Source: Vicinamibacteraceae bacterium
Lineage (GTDB): Bacteria; Planctomycetota; Phycisphaerae; Phycisphaerales; UBA5793
Reading direction: 5' to 3'
DNA: 64,000 bases
Assembly (NCBI GenBank): GCA_011525805.1
Contig: WYBR01000033.1
Location: 92,518-156,517, forward strand
A program made the translations under genes and the position numbers. Shown here piece after piece: positions 25,931-34,568 of the stretch (positions within the stretch are counted from its first letter, which is position 1; each line of letters begins with the position of its first letter). The notes beneath the pieces are model-generated. The model was not told the origin of the DNA. It worked only from the letters and a program-made list of their open reading frames with translations, and did not search any database.

Positions 25931-25959
25931 TTGCCCTTGCCGGCAAAGGGGATTACAGT
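25931..25959 (+). promoter_or_regulatory. Predicted sigma-70-type promoter of the tRNA gene
   Basis: TTGCCC at 25931-25936 and TACAGT at 25954-25959 are separated by 17 bases, each matching four of six consensus positions. Transcription would start near 25966, about 29 bases before the tRNA. Confidence 0.5.
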
Positions 25960-25994
25960 TGGAGCAGGTGCGGCCGCGAGGCCGCCCGCGACAT

Positions 25995-26067
25995 GGGGTG
26001 GTAGCTCAATTGGGAGAGCGCTACGTTCGCAATGTAGAGGTTGTGAGTTCGATTCTCATCCACTCCA
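25995..26067 (+). tRNA. tRNA-Ala (anticodon CGC)
   Basis: 73 bases, CCA not encoded. The acceptor stem GGGGTGG pairs with CCACTCC and includes G3-U70, the identity element for alanyl-tRNA synthetase. The D arm carries TAGCTC...GAGC, the anticodon loop is TTCGCAA (anticodon CGC, codon GCG), and the T loop is TTCGATT. GCG is a heavily used Ala codon in the surrounding genes. Confidence 0.95.
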
Positions 26068-26084
26068 CTTGACCGCGCGAGCGA

Positions 26085-26112
26085 AGCCCAGGCATAACCA
26101 TGCCTGGGCTTT
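26085..26112 (+). terminator. Terminator hairpin after tRNA-Ala
   Basis: A perfect 10-bp stem (26085-26094 with 26101-26110), six-base loop, then TT before GGG. It lies 17 bases after the tRNA and 37 before the putA start, so it probably separates the two transcripts although the T-run is short. Confidence 0.75.
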
Positions 26113-26137
26113 GGGCGTTAAACGCGCCCATTTCTGC

Positions 26138-26143
26138 TATGAT
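26138..26143 (+). promoter_or_regulatory. -10-like TATGAT immediately upstream of putA
   Basis: GCTATGAT with the hexamer ending six bases before ATG 26150 and no ribosome-binding site in between. If used as a -10 element, transcription would begin at or next to the start codon, giving a leaderless mRNA. No -35 is evident, partly because the tRNA terminator occupies that space. Confidence 0.45.
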
Positions 26144-26149
26144 GGTCGC

Positions 26150-29100
26150 ATGGCCATCTTCTCGCGCAACAAGCCTCGATCCGCCCCCGTCGCCGTGCCC
26201 GCCTCGCGCGACGGCGCCGCCCCTATCGCCGCCGCCCACGCCGACGTCGACCGCAACCTCGACGCCCGGATTCAATCGATCGGCCGGGAGTTTCTCGACC
26301 GCGCCCGCAGCCAGAAGGCCGGCATGCTCAGCGCCCAGTTCTGGTCCGACAGCCTCATGGAATGGTCCATGAAGGATCCGAACTTCAAGGTGCAACTCTT
26401 CCGCTTCGTCGACGCGTTTCCCATGCTGCGCACCAGCGAGCAGGTGCACGATCACCTTGTGGACTACCTCACCCAGCCGGGCGTCACGGTTCCCTCGGCG
26501 ATCTCGCTGGGCCTCAAGGCGGGGGGCATGGCCAAGGGCCTGCTCACGTCGACCGTGACCAAGCAGATCACCGGCATGGCCAACAAGTTCATCGCCGGCA
26601 CCGACGCCGCCAGCGCCCTGCCCGGCCTGCGCAAACTCTGGGACCGCGGCGTCGCCTTCTCCGTCGACCTCCTCGGCGAAGCGTGCGTTTCCGAGTCCGA
26701 GGCGCTTGCCTATCAGGCGAAGTACCTCGACCTCGTCGAAAACCTCTCGAGCGAAGTCGCGTCGTGGAAGGCGAATCCGAAACTGGAGACGGACCACCTC
26801 GGCGCCATCCCCCGCGTCAACGTCTCCATCAAGATCTCCAGCCTCTACTCAATGACCGATCCGATCAACGCGGAAGGCAGCACTCGCGCGCTGATCGAGC
26901 GCCTCGCGCCGATTCTCGTCGCGGCGAAGAAGCGCGGCGTGTTCATCAACTTCGACATGGAGCAGTACGCGCTCAAGGACCTCACGCTCGAACTCTTCAT
27001 GGCGTGCTGCGAGAAGTTTGACTTCGAGGCGGGACTGGCGATGCAGGCGTACCTGCGCTCCGGACCCGATGACGCCCGCCGCATCATCGACTGGTCGAAG
27101 CGCACCGGTCGGCAGGTGACGGTGCGCCTCGTCAAGGGCGCCTACTGGGACTACGAGACGATCATGGCCGAGCAGCGCGCCTGGCCCGTGCCCGTCTGGT
27201 CGCGCAAGAGCGACACCGACGCCTGCTTCGAGACGATGGCGGGCCTCTTCATCGAGAACATGCCCCGCAGCGAAGGTGACGGCGGCGTCAAACTCGCGCT
27301 CGGCTCGCACAACGTCCGCTCCATCGCCCACAGCCTCGCGCTCGTGCGCAGCCTCGGCCTGCCCGACACCGCCCTCGAACTCCAGATGCTCCACGGCATG
27401 GGCGATCAACTCAAGCACGCCGCGGTCGAAAGCGGCCTGAGGCTTCGCGAATACGTCCCCGTTGGAGAAATGCTCCCGGGAATGGCGTACCTCGTGCGGC
27501 GCCTGCTCGAAAACACCAGCAACGAATCGTGGCTCAAGGCCGGCTTTGCCGACAACGCCTCGACTGAGCAACTCCTCGCCAACCCGCGCACGAAGTCAAC
27601 CGGCCCCGACCCCGGCATCGAGGCGTTCAAGACACTGCCCGAGCGGCACGCGCTGACCCCGGCCATCGAAGGCGTCGGCGACGGCCGGCCCTTCTTCACC
27701 GATCCGCCGCGCGACTTCTCGCAGCGCTCCGTGCGGGAGGCGTTCAAGCGGGCGGTCGATGCGGCCGTCGTCCCCGTCGTCAAGGCCGACCGCACGGAGG
27801 AGGACGCCGAGCGGGCGCTCGCCGCGGCCCATGCCGCCCTGCCGCGCTGGCGCACCACGCCGATCAGGGATCGCGCCAACGTCCTCTGCCGCGCTGCGGC
27901 CATCATGCGCCAGCGCCGCGATGAACTCGCCGGCATCATGATCCGCGAAGCCGGCAAGACCTGGCGCGAGGCGGACGGCGACGTCTGCGAAGCGATCGAC
28001 TTTTGCGAGTATTACGCGCGCATGGCCGTCGCGCTCTTCGAGCACCAGCGCCTCGGGCGGTTTGTCGGCGAACTCGACCAGGTCGTGTACCAGCCGCGCG
28101 GCGTGGCGGTCGTCATCAGCCCCTGGAACTTCCCCCTCGCCATCCTCACCGGCATGACCACGGCCGCGGTCGTCACCGGCAACCCGACGCTCATCAAGCC
28201 CGCCGGGCCGACGCTGGGCATCGCCAAGGTGTTCTTCGACATCATGCTTCAAGCCGGCTGCCCGAAAGACGTGCTGCACTTTATGGCCGGCCCGGGCCGC
28301 ACGGTCGGCGCCAAACTCGTGCGCGACCGGCGCGTCGCGCTCATCGCCTTCACCGGCTCGATGGAAGTCGGCCTCGACATCGTCGGCGCGGCGGGCCAGG
28401 TGCCCGAGGGTCAGGGACACGTGAAGAAGGTGGTCTGCGAGATGGGCGGCAAGAACGCCATCATCGTCGACGCCTCCGCCGACCTCGACGAGGCCGTGCT
28501 CGGCGTGCGCTACAGCGCCTTCGGCTACCAGGGGCAGAAGTGCTCCGCCTGTTCGCGGGCGATCGTCGTCGACACCAACTACGACCTGTTCGTTGAGCGC
28601 CTCGTCGAAGCGACGCGGGCGCTCAAGATTGGCAATCCCATCGACCCGAGCGTCGATCTCGGCCCGGTCATCGACGAGCCGGCGTACAAGTCGATCATGA
28701 AGTACATCGAGATCGGCAAGCAGGAGGCGAAGGTGGGCCTGGCAATGGACCTGCCGCCGGCCGATCAACTCGCGCCGGGGCGGCACTACGTTCCGCCGCA
28801 CATCTTCATCGATGTGCCGCCGACGGCGCGGATCGCGCGCGAGGAGATCTTCGGCCCGGTGCTGTCGGTCATCAAGGTGGAGTCGTTTGATGAAGCGCTG
28901 GAGGTCGCCAACTCCTCGCATTACAAACTCACCGGCGGCGTCTTCAGCCGCAAACCTTCGCACATCGAAAAGGCCCGCGCCGAGTTCCGCGTCGGCAATT
29001 TGTATCTCAACCGCGGCTGCACGGCGGCGCTGGTGGGCCGCCAGCCCTTCGGCGGCTTCGGCATGTCCGGCGTCGGCACCAAGGCCGGCGGGCCGGACTA

Positions 29101-29173
29101 CCTCCTCCACTTCGTCGAGCCTCGCACCATCTGCGAGAACACGATGCGAAGAGGCTTTGCGCCCGAACTGTGA
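26150..29173 (+). CDS. putA: Bifunctional proline dehydrogenase / P5C dehydrogenase
   Basis: 1007 residues from ATG 26150; the frame is open upstream through the tRNA, so that part is excluded. The N-terminal half (about 1-490) is a FAD-dependent proline dehydrogenase barrel (FINFDMEQYALKDL, RLVKGAYWDYE, and LQMLHGMGD near its end). The C-terminal half (about 530-1000) is an aldehyde dehydrogenase with SPWNFPLAI, FTGSMEVG, the general base Glu in CEMGGKN and the catalytic Cys798 in GQKCSACS. Together they convert proline to glutamate. There is no N-terminal DNA-binding domain, so this is the compact PutA form. An S9 prolyl-oligopeptidase-family gene lies 1.2 kb downstream. Confidence 0.95.
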   Translation: MAIFSRNKPRSAPVAVPASRDGAAPIAAAHADVDRNLDARIQSIGREFLDRARSQKAGMLSAQFWSDSLMEWSMKDPNFKVQLFRFVDAFPMLRTSEQVHDHLVDYLTQPGVTVPSAISLGLKAGGMAKGLLTSTVTKQITGMANKFIAGTDAASALPGLRKLWDRGVAFSVDLLGEACVSESEALAYQAKYLDLVENLSSEVASWKANPKLETDHLGAIPRVNVSIKISSLYSMTDPINAEGSTRALIERLAPILVAAKKRGVFINFDMEQYALKDLTLELFMACCEKFDFEAGLAMQAYLRSGPDDARRIIDWSKRTGRQVTVRLVKGAYWDYETIMAEQRAWPVPVWSRKSDTDACFETMAGLFIENMPRSEGDGGVKLALGSHNVRSIAHSLALVRSLGLPDTALELQMLHGMGDQLKHAAVESGLRLREYVPVGEMLPGMAYLVRRLLENTSNESWLKAGFADNASTEQLLANPRTKSTGPDPGIEAFKTLPERHALTPAIEGVGDGRPFFTDPPRDFSQRSVREAFKRAVDAAVVPVVKADRTEEDAERALAAAHAALPRWRTTPIRDRANVLCRAAAIMRQRRDELAGIMIREAGKTWREADGDVCEAIDFCEYYARMAVALFEHQRLGRFVGELDQVVYQPRGVAVVISPWNFPLAILTGMTTAAVVTGNPTLIKPAGPTLGIAKVFFDIMLQAGCPKDVLHFMAGPGRTVGAKLVRDRRVALIAFTGSMEVGLDIVGAAGQVPEGQGHVKKVVCEMGGKNAIIVDASADLDEAVLGVRYSAFGYQGQKCSACSRAIVVDTNYDLFVERLVEATRALKIGNPIDPSVDLGPVIDEPAYKSIMKYIEIGKQEAKVGLAMDLPPADQLAPGRHYVPPHIFIDVPPTARIAREEIFGPVLSVIKVESFDEALEVANSSHYKLTGGVFSRKPSHIEKARAEFRVGNLYLNRGCTAALVGRQPFGGFGMSGVGTKAGGPDYLLHFVEPRTICENTMRRGFAPEL

Positions 29174-29237
29174 TTCGGCGCCTAGGGAGTCGCGACCGCC
29201 GCGCAAAAGCGATCTCGGCAGACAAAGGAGTTCGATC

Positions 29238-29729
29238 ATGGCCACCTCCGCCGCGCCTGTCGATACAAAGAAGGCCGAACGTCGCTCGCTGCGTTTCGAT
29301 TCGCTGGCAGATGTGAAAGCGGAGGTTGATCGCCTCGCCGCCGGTGCGGTGCGCCCCACCGGCAACTGGACGCTGGCGCAGGCGATCGATCACCTCGCCG
29401 CCATCGTGGAAGGATCGCTCGACGGGATCCCCGCCAGGGCACCTTGGTTCATCCGCATGCTCTCGCCGCTCTTTCGCAAGAAGGCGCTGAACGTCGGGAT
29501 CGATCCCGGCATTCAGCTGACCGGTGACATGACCATCGTGCTGCCTCGCGACGACGTGACGCTTGACGCGGCCATGGCGCGCATGAACCGAGTCTTCCAG
29601 CGACTCAACGGAGGTGAGCAGATGGCTCAACCCAGCCCGGTTTTCGGCCGGATGACGCATGAAGAGTGGAGCAAACTCCACATGCGCCACGCGGAACTTC
29701 ATCTGTCGTTCATGCATCCGACCGACTGA
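29238..29729 (+). CDS. DUF1569 (DinB-like fold) protein
   Basis: 163 residues from ATG 29238, preceded by AAAGGAG at seven bases. The layout matches DUF1569 proteins, a DinB-related four-helix family: an early GNWTLAQAIDHLA segment with the first His, a middle region with Arg/Phe-rich LSPLFRKKAL, and the C-terminal HEEWSKLHMRHAELHLSF with several His residues that could bind metal as in DinB-like proteins. Biochemical role unknown. Its last 31 bases overlap the 3' end of the convergent SRPBCC gene. Confidence 0.8.
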   Translation: MATSAAPVDTKKAERRSLRFDSLADVKAEVDRLAAGAVRPTGNWTLAQAIDHLAAIVEGSLDGIPARAPWFIRMLSPLFRKKALNVGIDPGIQLTGDMTIVLPRDDVTLDAAMARMNRVFQRLNGGEQMAQPSPVFGRMTHEEWSKLHMRHAELHLSFMHPTD

Positions 29730-30265
29730 TCCGATGCGCCGAGGATTTCGCGCAGCTTTTGGCATCGATGTCTGAAGATGCCGCGCAGGTCGCGCCGCAC
29801 GAGCAGCGAATCGGCGAGCCGCCCGCCGATCATGTCGTAGTTGACCACGTCGCCGCAGAGCGTGCCGCCTTCGCACGGCTCGAACGTGTGCTCGTGTATC
29901 CACGTCCGGTACGGGCCGCGCAGCTGCTCGTCCACGAATCGATGCGGCGGCTCCCATCTGCTGATGAGCGACCGCCAGCGCAGCGGGATGCCGCGAAGCC
30001 GCAGCCGGTAGTCGAGCACCAGCCCCTCGCGCATTTCAACCGGCCGGGGCGTGAGGATCTGGAATCGCAGGTGGTCGGGCGTGATGGTGTCGAGATTGCC
30101 CGCGTCAGAGAAGAAGGTGAAGATTTCCTCGATCGGCCGCGGCAGCCACAGCGAGGCGCGCAGTTCAAAGCCACGGTCCGGGTGGCGGGCGAAGGTCACG
30201 ACCCCTCGCTCTGTTTCGGGTGACCGGCCGCAGGCATCGCGTTCGGGCTGGCGCAGCACAGACAT
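29699..30265 (-). CDS. SRPBCC (START/Bet v1-like) family protein
   Basis: 188 residues from ATG 30265; the frame is open further upstream but reads as Arg-rich shadow of the divergent region. After ~25 variable residues the pattern is that of polyketide-cyclase/START-like proteins: LWLPRPIEEIFTFFSDAGNL at the first strand and helix (19-residue core), then ITPDHLRF, DYRLRLRGIPLRWRSLI, FVDEQLRGPYRTWIHEHTF and a C-terminal long helix. These bind hydrophobic ligands. It resembles the cytosolic SRPBCC proteins often found beside sugar epimerases, but no such partner is adjacent here. The 3' end overlaps the DUF1569 gene. Confidence 0.8.
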   Translation of the reverse strand: MSVLRQPERDACGRSPETERGVVTFARHPDRGFELRASLWLPRPIEEIFTFFSDAGNLDTITPDHLRFQILTPRPVEMREGLVLDYRLRLRGIPLRWRSLISRWEPPHRFVDEQLRGPYRTWIHEHTFEPCEGGTLCGDVVNYDMIGGRLADSLLVRRDLRGIFRHRCQKLREILGASDQSVGCMNDR

Positions 30266-30384
30266 GCCGCCAAAGATACTTCGGGTTGATCCGCCGGGTT
30301 CGAGCCATCCGCCCTTCACGGGAACTGACCCGATTCGACCGCCGCATGCGCCGCGAGGGACTGGCGCACGACGAAAGGAAGACC

Positions 30385-32961
30385 ATGTCGATCCGCAAGT
30401 CACTTTTGCCGCCCCTGTTCGCATTCGCCGCCGCCATCGCCTCCTGTGCCATGTCGGAACACGGGCAGGACCCGGTGGCCGGCGCTCCCGAGGCACCGGG
30501 CGCGAACGCCGAAGCCGACGCCGTCACCCTCGAGATGATCATGTCCGACCCCGACTGGATGGGGAACGGCCCGGAGGGCGAATACTGGGCCGACGACGGC
30601 CAGAGTGTCTACTACCAGCGCAAGAAGGTAGGCTCCGAGGAGCGTGAACTCATCCAGGTCGACCTGCGCGGGCAGGTGATCCGCGTCGTGAGCGACGAGG
30701 AGCGGCCCTTCATCGACGTGCGCGGAGGCGACTACAACAGCGACTACTCCCGCAAGGTCTACGTCCGCGGCGGCAATCTCTTCATCAAGAACCTCGCCGA
30801 CGGCACGATCACCCAACTCACAAAGACAAGCGAGAGCATCTCCAGCCCAGAGTTCATGCACGGCGACCAGCGCCTCGTCTTCCGCCGCAACGGCAACCTC
30901 ATCATCCGCGATCTCGCGACGGGCGTCGAAACCCAGCCCGCGGACCTCCGCGCGCAGGACGATCCGGATGAAAAGAAGGACGAGAAGAAGAAGGAGGATT
31001 ACCTCGCGGACCAGCAGGAACGGCTCTTCGAGACGATCCGCCAGGGCAAGGAGCGGCGCGAAGAGGCGGAGCAGCGCCGCAAGCGCGAGCGCGAGGCGGA
31101 CGCGACGACGCTCAAGCCGTGGTACCTCGGCGGCGGCATCGAGATCCGGGGGACCGACCTCTCGCCCGACGGCCGATGGATGCTTGTGCGGACGGCGAAG
31201 ACCGGCGCCCGCAGCGGCCGCGGCGACGTGATGCCGCAGTTCATCACGGAAGACGGCTACGTCGCCACGCGCTCCGTGCGCGACAAGGTCGGCACGAGCG
31301 AAGTCGTCGGAGAGTCGCTCATCCTCCTCGATCTCGAAAACCGCACCCGCCACGATCTGGACCTGAGCGTGCTTCCCGGGATCAGTGATGATCCCTTCGC
31401 GAAGCAGGAGGTGGAGGAGAACGAGCAAGACGCCGAAGACGAAGACGAAGGCGATGACGCAAGCGACGAGGACGGGCGCAACGAAGATGAAAGTGCGGTG
31501 ACGGAAGAGGGACAGCCTCCCGAGCCATCGATCGAGGAGACGCAGCAGAAGAAGAAGGATGAGGCGAAGGAGGAGGAGCCCAAGCCGCGCCCCGTCTCCA
31601 TCCGAGGCATCACCTGGAACGAGGACGGCACGGCCGTTCTCCTTCAGGTCTACTCGGAAGACAACAAGGATCGCTGGATCGCCTCGGTCGATCTCGCCGA
31701 GCCGAAACTTCTCCCGCAACATCACCTTCATGATCCGGCTTGGATCGGCTGGGGTTCCTCGACCATGGGCTGGCTCGCCGACGGACGAACGTTCTACTTC
31801 GTCAGCGAGGAATCCGGCTATGCGCATCTCTACACCAAAGCGATCGACGAGCAGGTTTCACGGCAGATCACCTGGGGGGATTACGAAGTCTCCGACGTCC
31901 GCCATGGTCGCGACAGGACGCGACTCTTTTACACCGCCAACGCGCTGCATCCTGGTATTTACGAGGCGTGGATGATCGACCCGGTGACGGCGGATACGAC
32001 GCAACTGACGAGCCTGGCCGGCCGCGCCGACTGGACGCTCTCGCCCGACGAGAAGAGCCTGCTCATTTCGTTTTCGACGCGGACGCGCCCGCCGGAATTG
32101 CTCGTGCAGTCGATCGATCCTCCGAGCATGCCCTGGCCGATCACGCGCACGGTGAGCGAGGCGTTCACGTCGCTGCCCTGGATCGAGCCGGAGATCGTAG
32201 AGATTCCCTCGAGCGAATCGGATCAGCCGATCTATTCGCGGCTCTACCTTCCGCCGGAGGAGGCCGAGGGCCTTCGGCCGGCCGTGGTGTTCATTCACGG
32301 CGCAGGGTATCTTCAGAACGCGCACTACGGCTGGTCGAGTTACTTCCGCGAGTTCATGTTCCACACGCTGCTGGCGAGGCGGGGCTACGTCGTGCTCGAC
32401 ATGGACTACCGCGCCAGCGCCGGCTACGGGCGCGACTGGCGCACGGCCATCTACGGCCGGATGGGCGAGCCCGAACTCGTCGATCTGCGTGATGGGGTGA
32501 ACTGGCTCGCCGCCAATCACCGCGTCGATCCGGAGCGAGTGGGCGCCTACGGCGGCTCGTACGGCGGGTTCCTCACCCTCATGGCCATGTTCCGCGAGCC
32601 GGACCTCTTCGCCTGCGGCGCCGCGCTGCGGCCGGTGACGGACTGGGCGCATTACAACCACGGCTACACGGCCAACATCCTCGACACGCCCAAGATCGCC
32701 CCCGAGGCCTACGAGCGATCCAGTCCGATCGAGTTCGCCGACGGCCTGCAAAAGCCCTTGCTCATCTGCCACGGGATGCTCGATGACAACGTCTTCGTCC
32801 TCGACACGGTCCGCCTCGCGCAGCGGCTCATCGAACTCAGGAAGGAGAACTGGGAGGTGGCGCTCTACCCGGTCGAGTCGCACGGCTTCCGCGAGCCGAC
32901 CTCGTGGCTCGACGAATACCGGCGGATTCTGAAGTTGTTTGAGACGCACCTGCGGAACTGA
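30385..32961 (+). CDS. S9 family (prolyl oligopeptidase-like) peptidase, lipoprotein
   Basis: 858 residues from ATG 30385 (GAAAGGAAG upstream). The signal ends in AIASC, a lipobox, so the protein is probably a lipoprotein. Residues ~40-590 form a beta-propeller with TolB-like and DPP_IV-like blades. The C-terminal alpha/beta-hydrolase domain carries the triad: Ser725 in GGSYGG, Asp800/801 in LDDN and His833 in ESHGF. A very acidic insertion (about 340-400, Glu/Asp tract then Lys/Glu/Pro) interrupts the propeller. S9 enzymes cleave short peptides, often after proline; PutA, encoded upstream, would use the proline. Confidence 0.92.
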   Translation: MSIRKSLLPPLFAFAAAIASCAMSEHGQDPVAGAPEAPGANAEADAVTLEMIMSDPDWMGNGPEGEYWADDGQSVYYQRKKVGSEERELIQVDLRGQVIRVVSDEERPFIDVRGGDYNSDYSRKVYVRGGNLFIKNLADGTITQLTKTSESISSPEFMHGDQRLVFRRNGNLIIRDLATGVETQPADLRAQDDPDEKKDEKKKEDYLADQQERLFETIRQGKERREEAEQRRKREREADATTLKPWYLGGGIEIRGTDLSPDGRWMLVRTAKTGARSGRGDVMPQFITEDGYVATRSVRDKVGTSEVVGESLILLDLENRTRHDLDLSVLPGISDDPFAKQEVEENEQDAEDEDEGDDASDEDGRNEDESAVTEEGQPPEPSIEETQQKKKDEAKEEEPKPRPVSIRGITWNEDGTAVLLQVYSEDNKDRWIASVDLAEPKLLPQHHLHDPAWIGWGSSTMGWLADGRTFYFVSEESGYAHLYTKAIDEQVSRQITWGDYEVSDVRHGRDRTRLFYTANALHPGIYEAWMIDPVTADTTQLTSLAGRADWTLSPDEKSLLISFSTRTRPPELLVQSIDPPSMPWPITRTVSEAFTSLPWIEPEIVEIPSSESDQPIYSRLYLPPEEAEGLRPAVVFIHGAGYLQNAHYGWSSYFREFMFHTLLARRGYVVLDMDYRASAGYGRDWRTAIYGRMGEPELVDLRDGVNWLAANHRVDPERVGAYGGSYGGFLTLMAMFREPDLFACGAALRPVTDWAHYNHGYTANILDTPKIAPEAYERSSPIEFADGLQKPLLICHGMLDDNVFVLDTVRLAQRLIELRKENWEVALYPVESHGFREPTSWLDEYRRILKLFETHLRN

Positions 32962-33058
32962 TCGGAAATACGCTCTCGCGCGACTACTATGGAGGCCCGT
33001 CCGGGCGGCCGCGGAAGGGCCGCCCCGAACGATCGACATCAGCAGGAGCGAGGCAGAG

Positions 33059-34366
33059 ATGCGAGGCGTTGCAGAATCAAAGGGCGCGTTCCGGCAACTG
33101 CCCTTCATGGGCGTGATCCGCGTCAACGAAGAGGCGATGAAGATCGGCTACCGGATGGGCGACCCGGCGTGGTCGAACCTCGGCCAGGGCCAGCCGGAGG
33201 TCGGCGTGCTCGAAGGCGCTCCCCCGCGCTACGAGAGCCTGAGGATCGACCTGGCGGATCACGGCTACGGTCCCGTCGAAGGGCTGCCCGAACTGCGGCA
33301 GGCCGTCGCCGACCACTACAACCGGCTCTATCGAGTCGGCAAAACCTCCCGGTACACGATGGAGAACGTGGCGATCTCCGCCGGCGGCCGGCTCGCCCTG
33401 TCACGCTGCGGCGCGACGATGGCGGACATCCGACTCGGCTACTTCACCCCCGACTACACCGCCTACGAAGACCTCCTCACCACCTTCGACCACCTCGATC
33501 CGGAGTGGATCGAACTGACGGCCGAGACGGCCTTCCGCATCGACGCCGACCACCTCGACCAGCGCGTCCAGCGCGACGACCTCGGCGCACTGCTCATCAG
33601 CAACCCGTGCAACCCGACGGGCGTCGTGATCGACGGCGATGACCTCCGCGCGTGGGTCGAGATGGCGCGGCGGCGCGGCTGCACGCTCCTCATGGATGAG
33701 TTTTACTCGCACTATGTGTATGGAAGTGAAGACGCAAGCGGGCGCGGGCGTTCCGCATCCTCCGGCGGCGGTGGAGAAATGCTGAGAGGGCCGGTGAGCA
33801 GCGCCCGCTACGTCGAGGACGTGAACGAGGATCCCGTGGTGATCTTCGACGGCCTGACGAAGTGCTTCCGCTATCCGGGATGGCGCATCGGCTGGGTCGT
33901 CGCGCCGCGGGATGTGATTCGGTCCTTTACCGCGGCGGGGAGTTTCCTCGACGGCGGGCCGTGCCGGCCGATCCAGCGGGCCGCGATCGAAGTGCTCCGG
34001 CCCGAGCGGGCGGACCAGGAGACGCGGGCGGTGCAGCGCGAATTCGCCGTCAAGCAGCGCCTGACCATCGACGCGCTCAGCGCCCTTGGAGTTGAGTTCC
34101 CCGGCAACCCGGAAGGGACGTTCTACGCCTGGGGCAGCGTGGAGAAACTCCCGCCGCCGCTGAGCGACGGCGTGGGCTTCATGCGCGAGGCGTTCAAGCA
34201 CCGCGTCCTCACCGTGCCTGGTGAGTACTTCGACGTGAACCCGCATCGCAAGCGCAGCGGCCGCTCGCCGCTCTCGGGCTTCGTGCGCTTCTCCTTCGGC
34301 CCGCCGCGCGGCAATCTCCAGGCGGGCCTCGATCGTCTGACGGAGATGATGGAGAAGTTCCGCTGA
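33059..34366 (+). CDS. PLP-dependent aminotransferase, class I/II
   Basis: 435 residues from ATG 33059 (GAGG six bases upstream). Fold type I motifs are in order: YGPVEGLPELRQAVADHY, the NPCNPTG turn, the Asp in LMDEFYSHYV, the PLP Lys268 in GLTKCFR, and a C-terminal Arg in GFVRFSFG. The substrate cannot be read from the sequence. A Ser/Gly/Arg-rich insertion of about 25 residues sits just after the conserved Asp-Tyr segment (about 223-248), where homologues have a short loop. An 8-bp inverted repeat (33003-33010 with 33018-33025) lies in the 97-bp gap before the gene. Confidence 0.9.
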   Translation: MRGVAESKGAFRQLPFMGVIRVNEEAMKIGYRMGDPAWSNLGQGQPEVGVLEGAPPRYESLRIDLADHGYGPVEGLPELRQAVADHYNRLYRVGKTSRYTMENVAISAGGRLALSRCGATMADIRLGYFTPDYTAYEDLLTTFDHLDPEWIELTAETAFRIDADHLDQRVQRDDLGALLISNPCNPTGVVIDGDDLRAWVEMARRRGCTLLMDEFYSHYVYGSEDASGRGRSASSGGGGEMLRGPVSSARYVEDVNEDPVVIFDGLTKCFRYPGWRIGWVVAPRDVIRSFTAAGSFLDGGPCRPIQRAAIEVLRPERADQETRAVQREFAVKQRLTIDALSALGVEFPGNPEGTFYAWGSVEKLPPPLSDGVGFMREAFKHRVLTVPGEYFDVNPHRKRSGRSPLSGFVRFSFGPPRGNLQAGLDRLTEMMEKFR

Positions 34367-34387
34367 GGATCGGGCGACGGCGCAATC

Positions 34388-34423
34388 GACAAGCCCCGTC
34401 ACTCGCGTGAAGCGGGGCCTGTC
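34388..34423 (+). terminator. Hairpin after the aminotransferase gene
   Basis: Arms 34388-34398 and 34413-34423 pair with one mismatch, and the loop can add a TCAC/GTGA stem. No T-run follows, so it is a probable but weak terminator, 22 bases after the stop codon. Confidence 0.5.
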
Positions 34424-34568
34424 GTGCCGGATGATGTCCGTGTGAGGCGGTCAAGAGGCGGGCGGTGCGTCAATCGCGTGCGGCGGGAGGAGGCGGCGGG
34501 TGTGGCGGGCCGCGTGCGTCCTGGGCCGCGGGCTGAGCGCCCGCGTCTTCACCGAGGGGACGGGGTGA

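Noticed and set aside
25814..26149. N-terminal extension of the putA reading frame
   Set aside because: It runs through the tRNA-Ala gene and its terminator; ATG 26150 starts directly before conserved proline dehydrogenase sequence.
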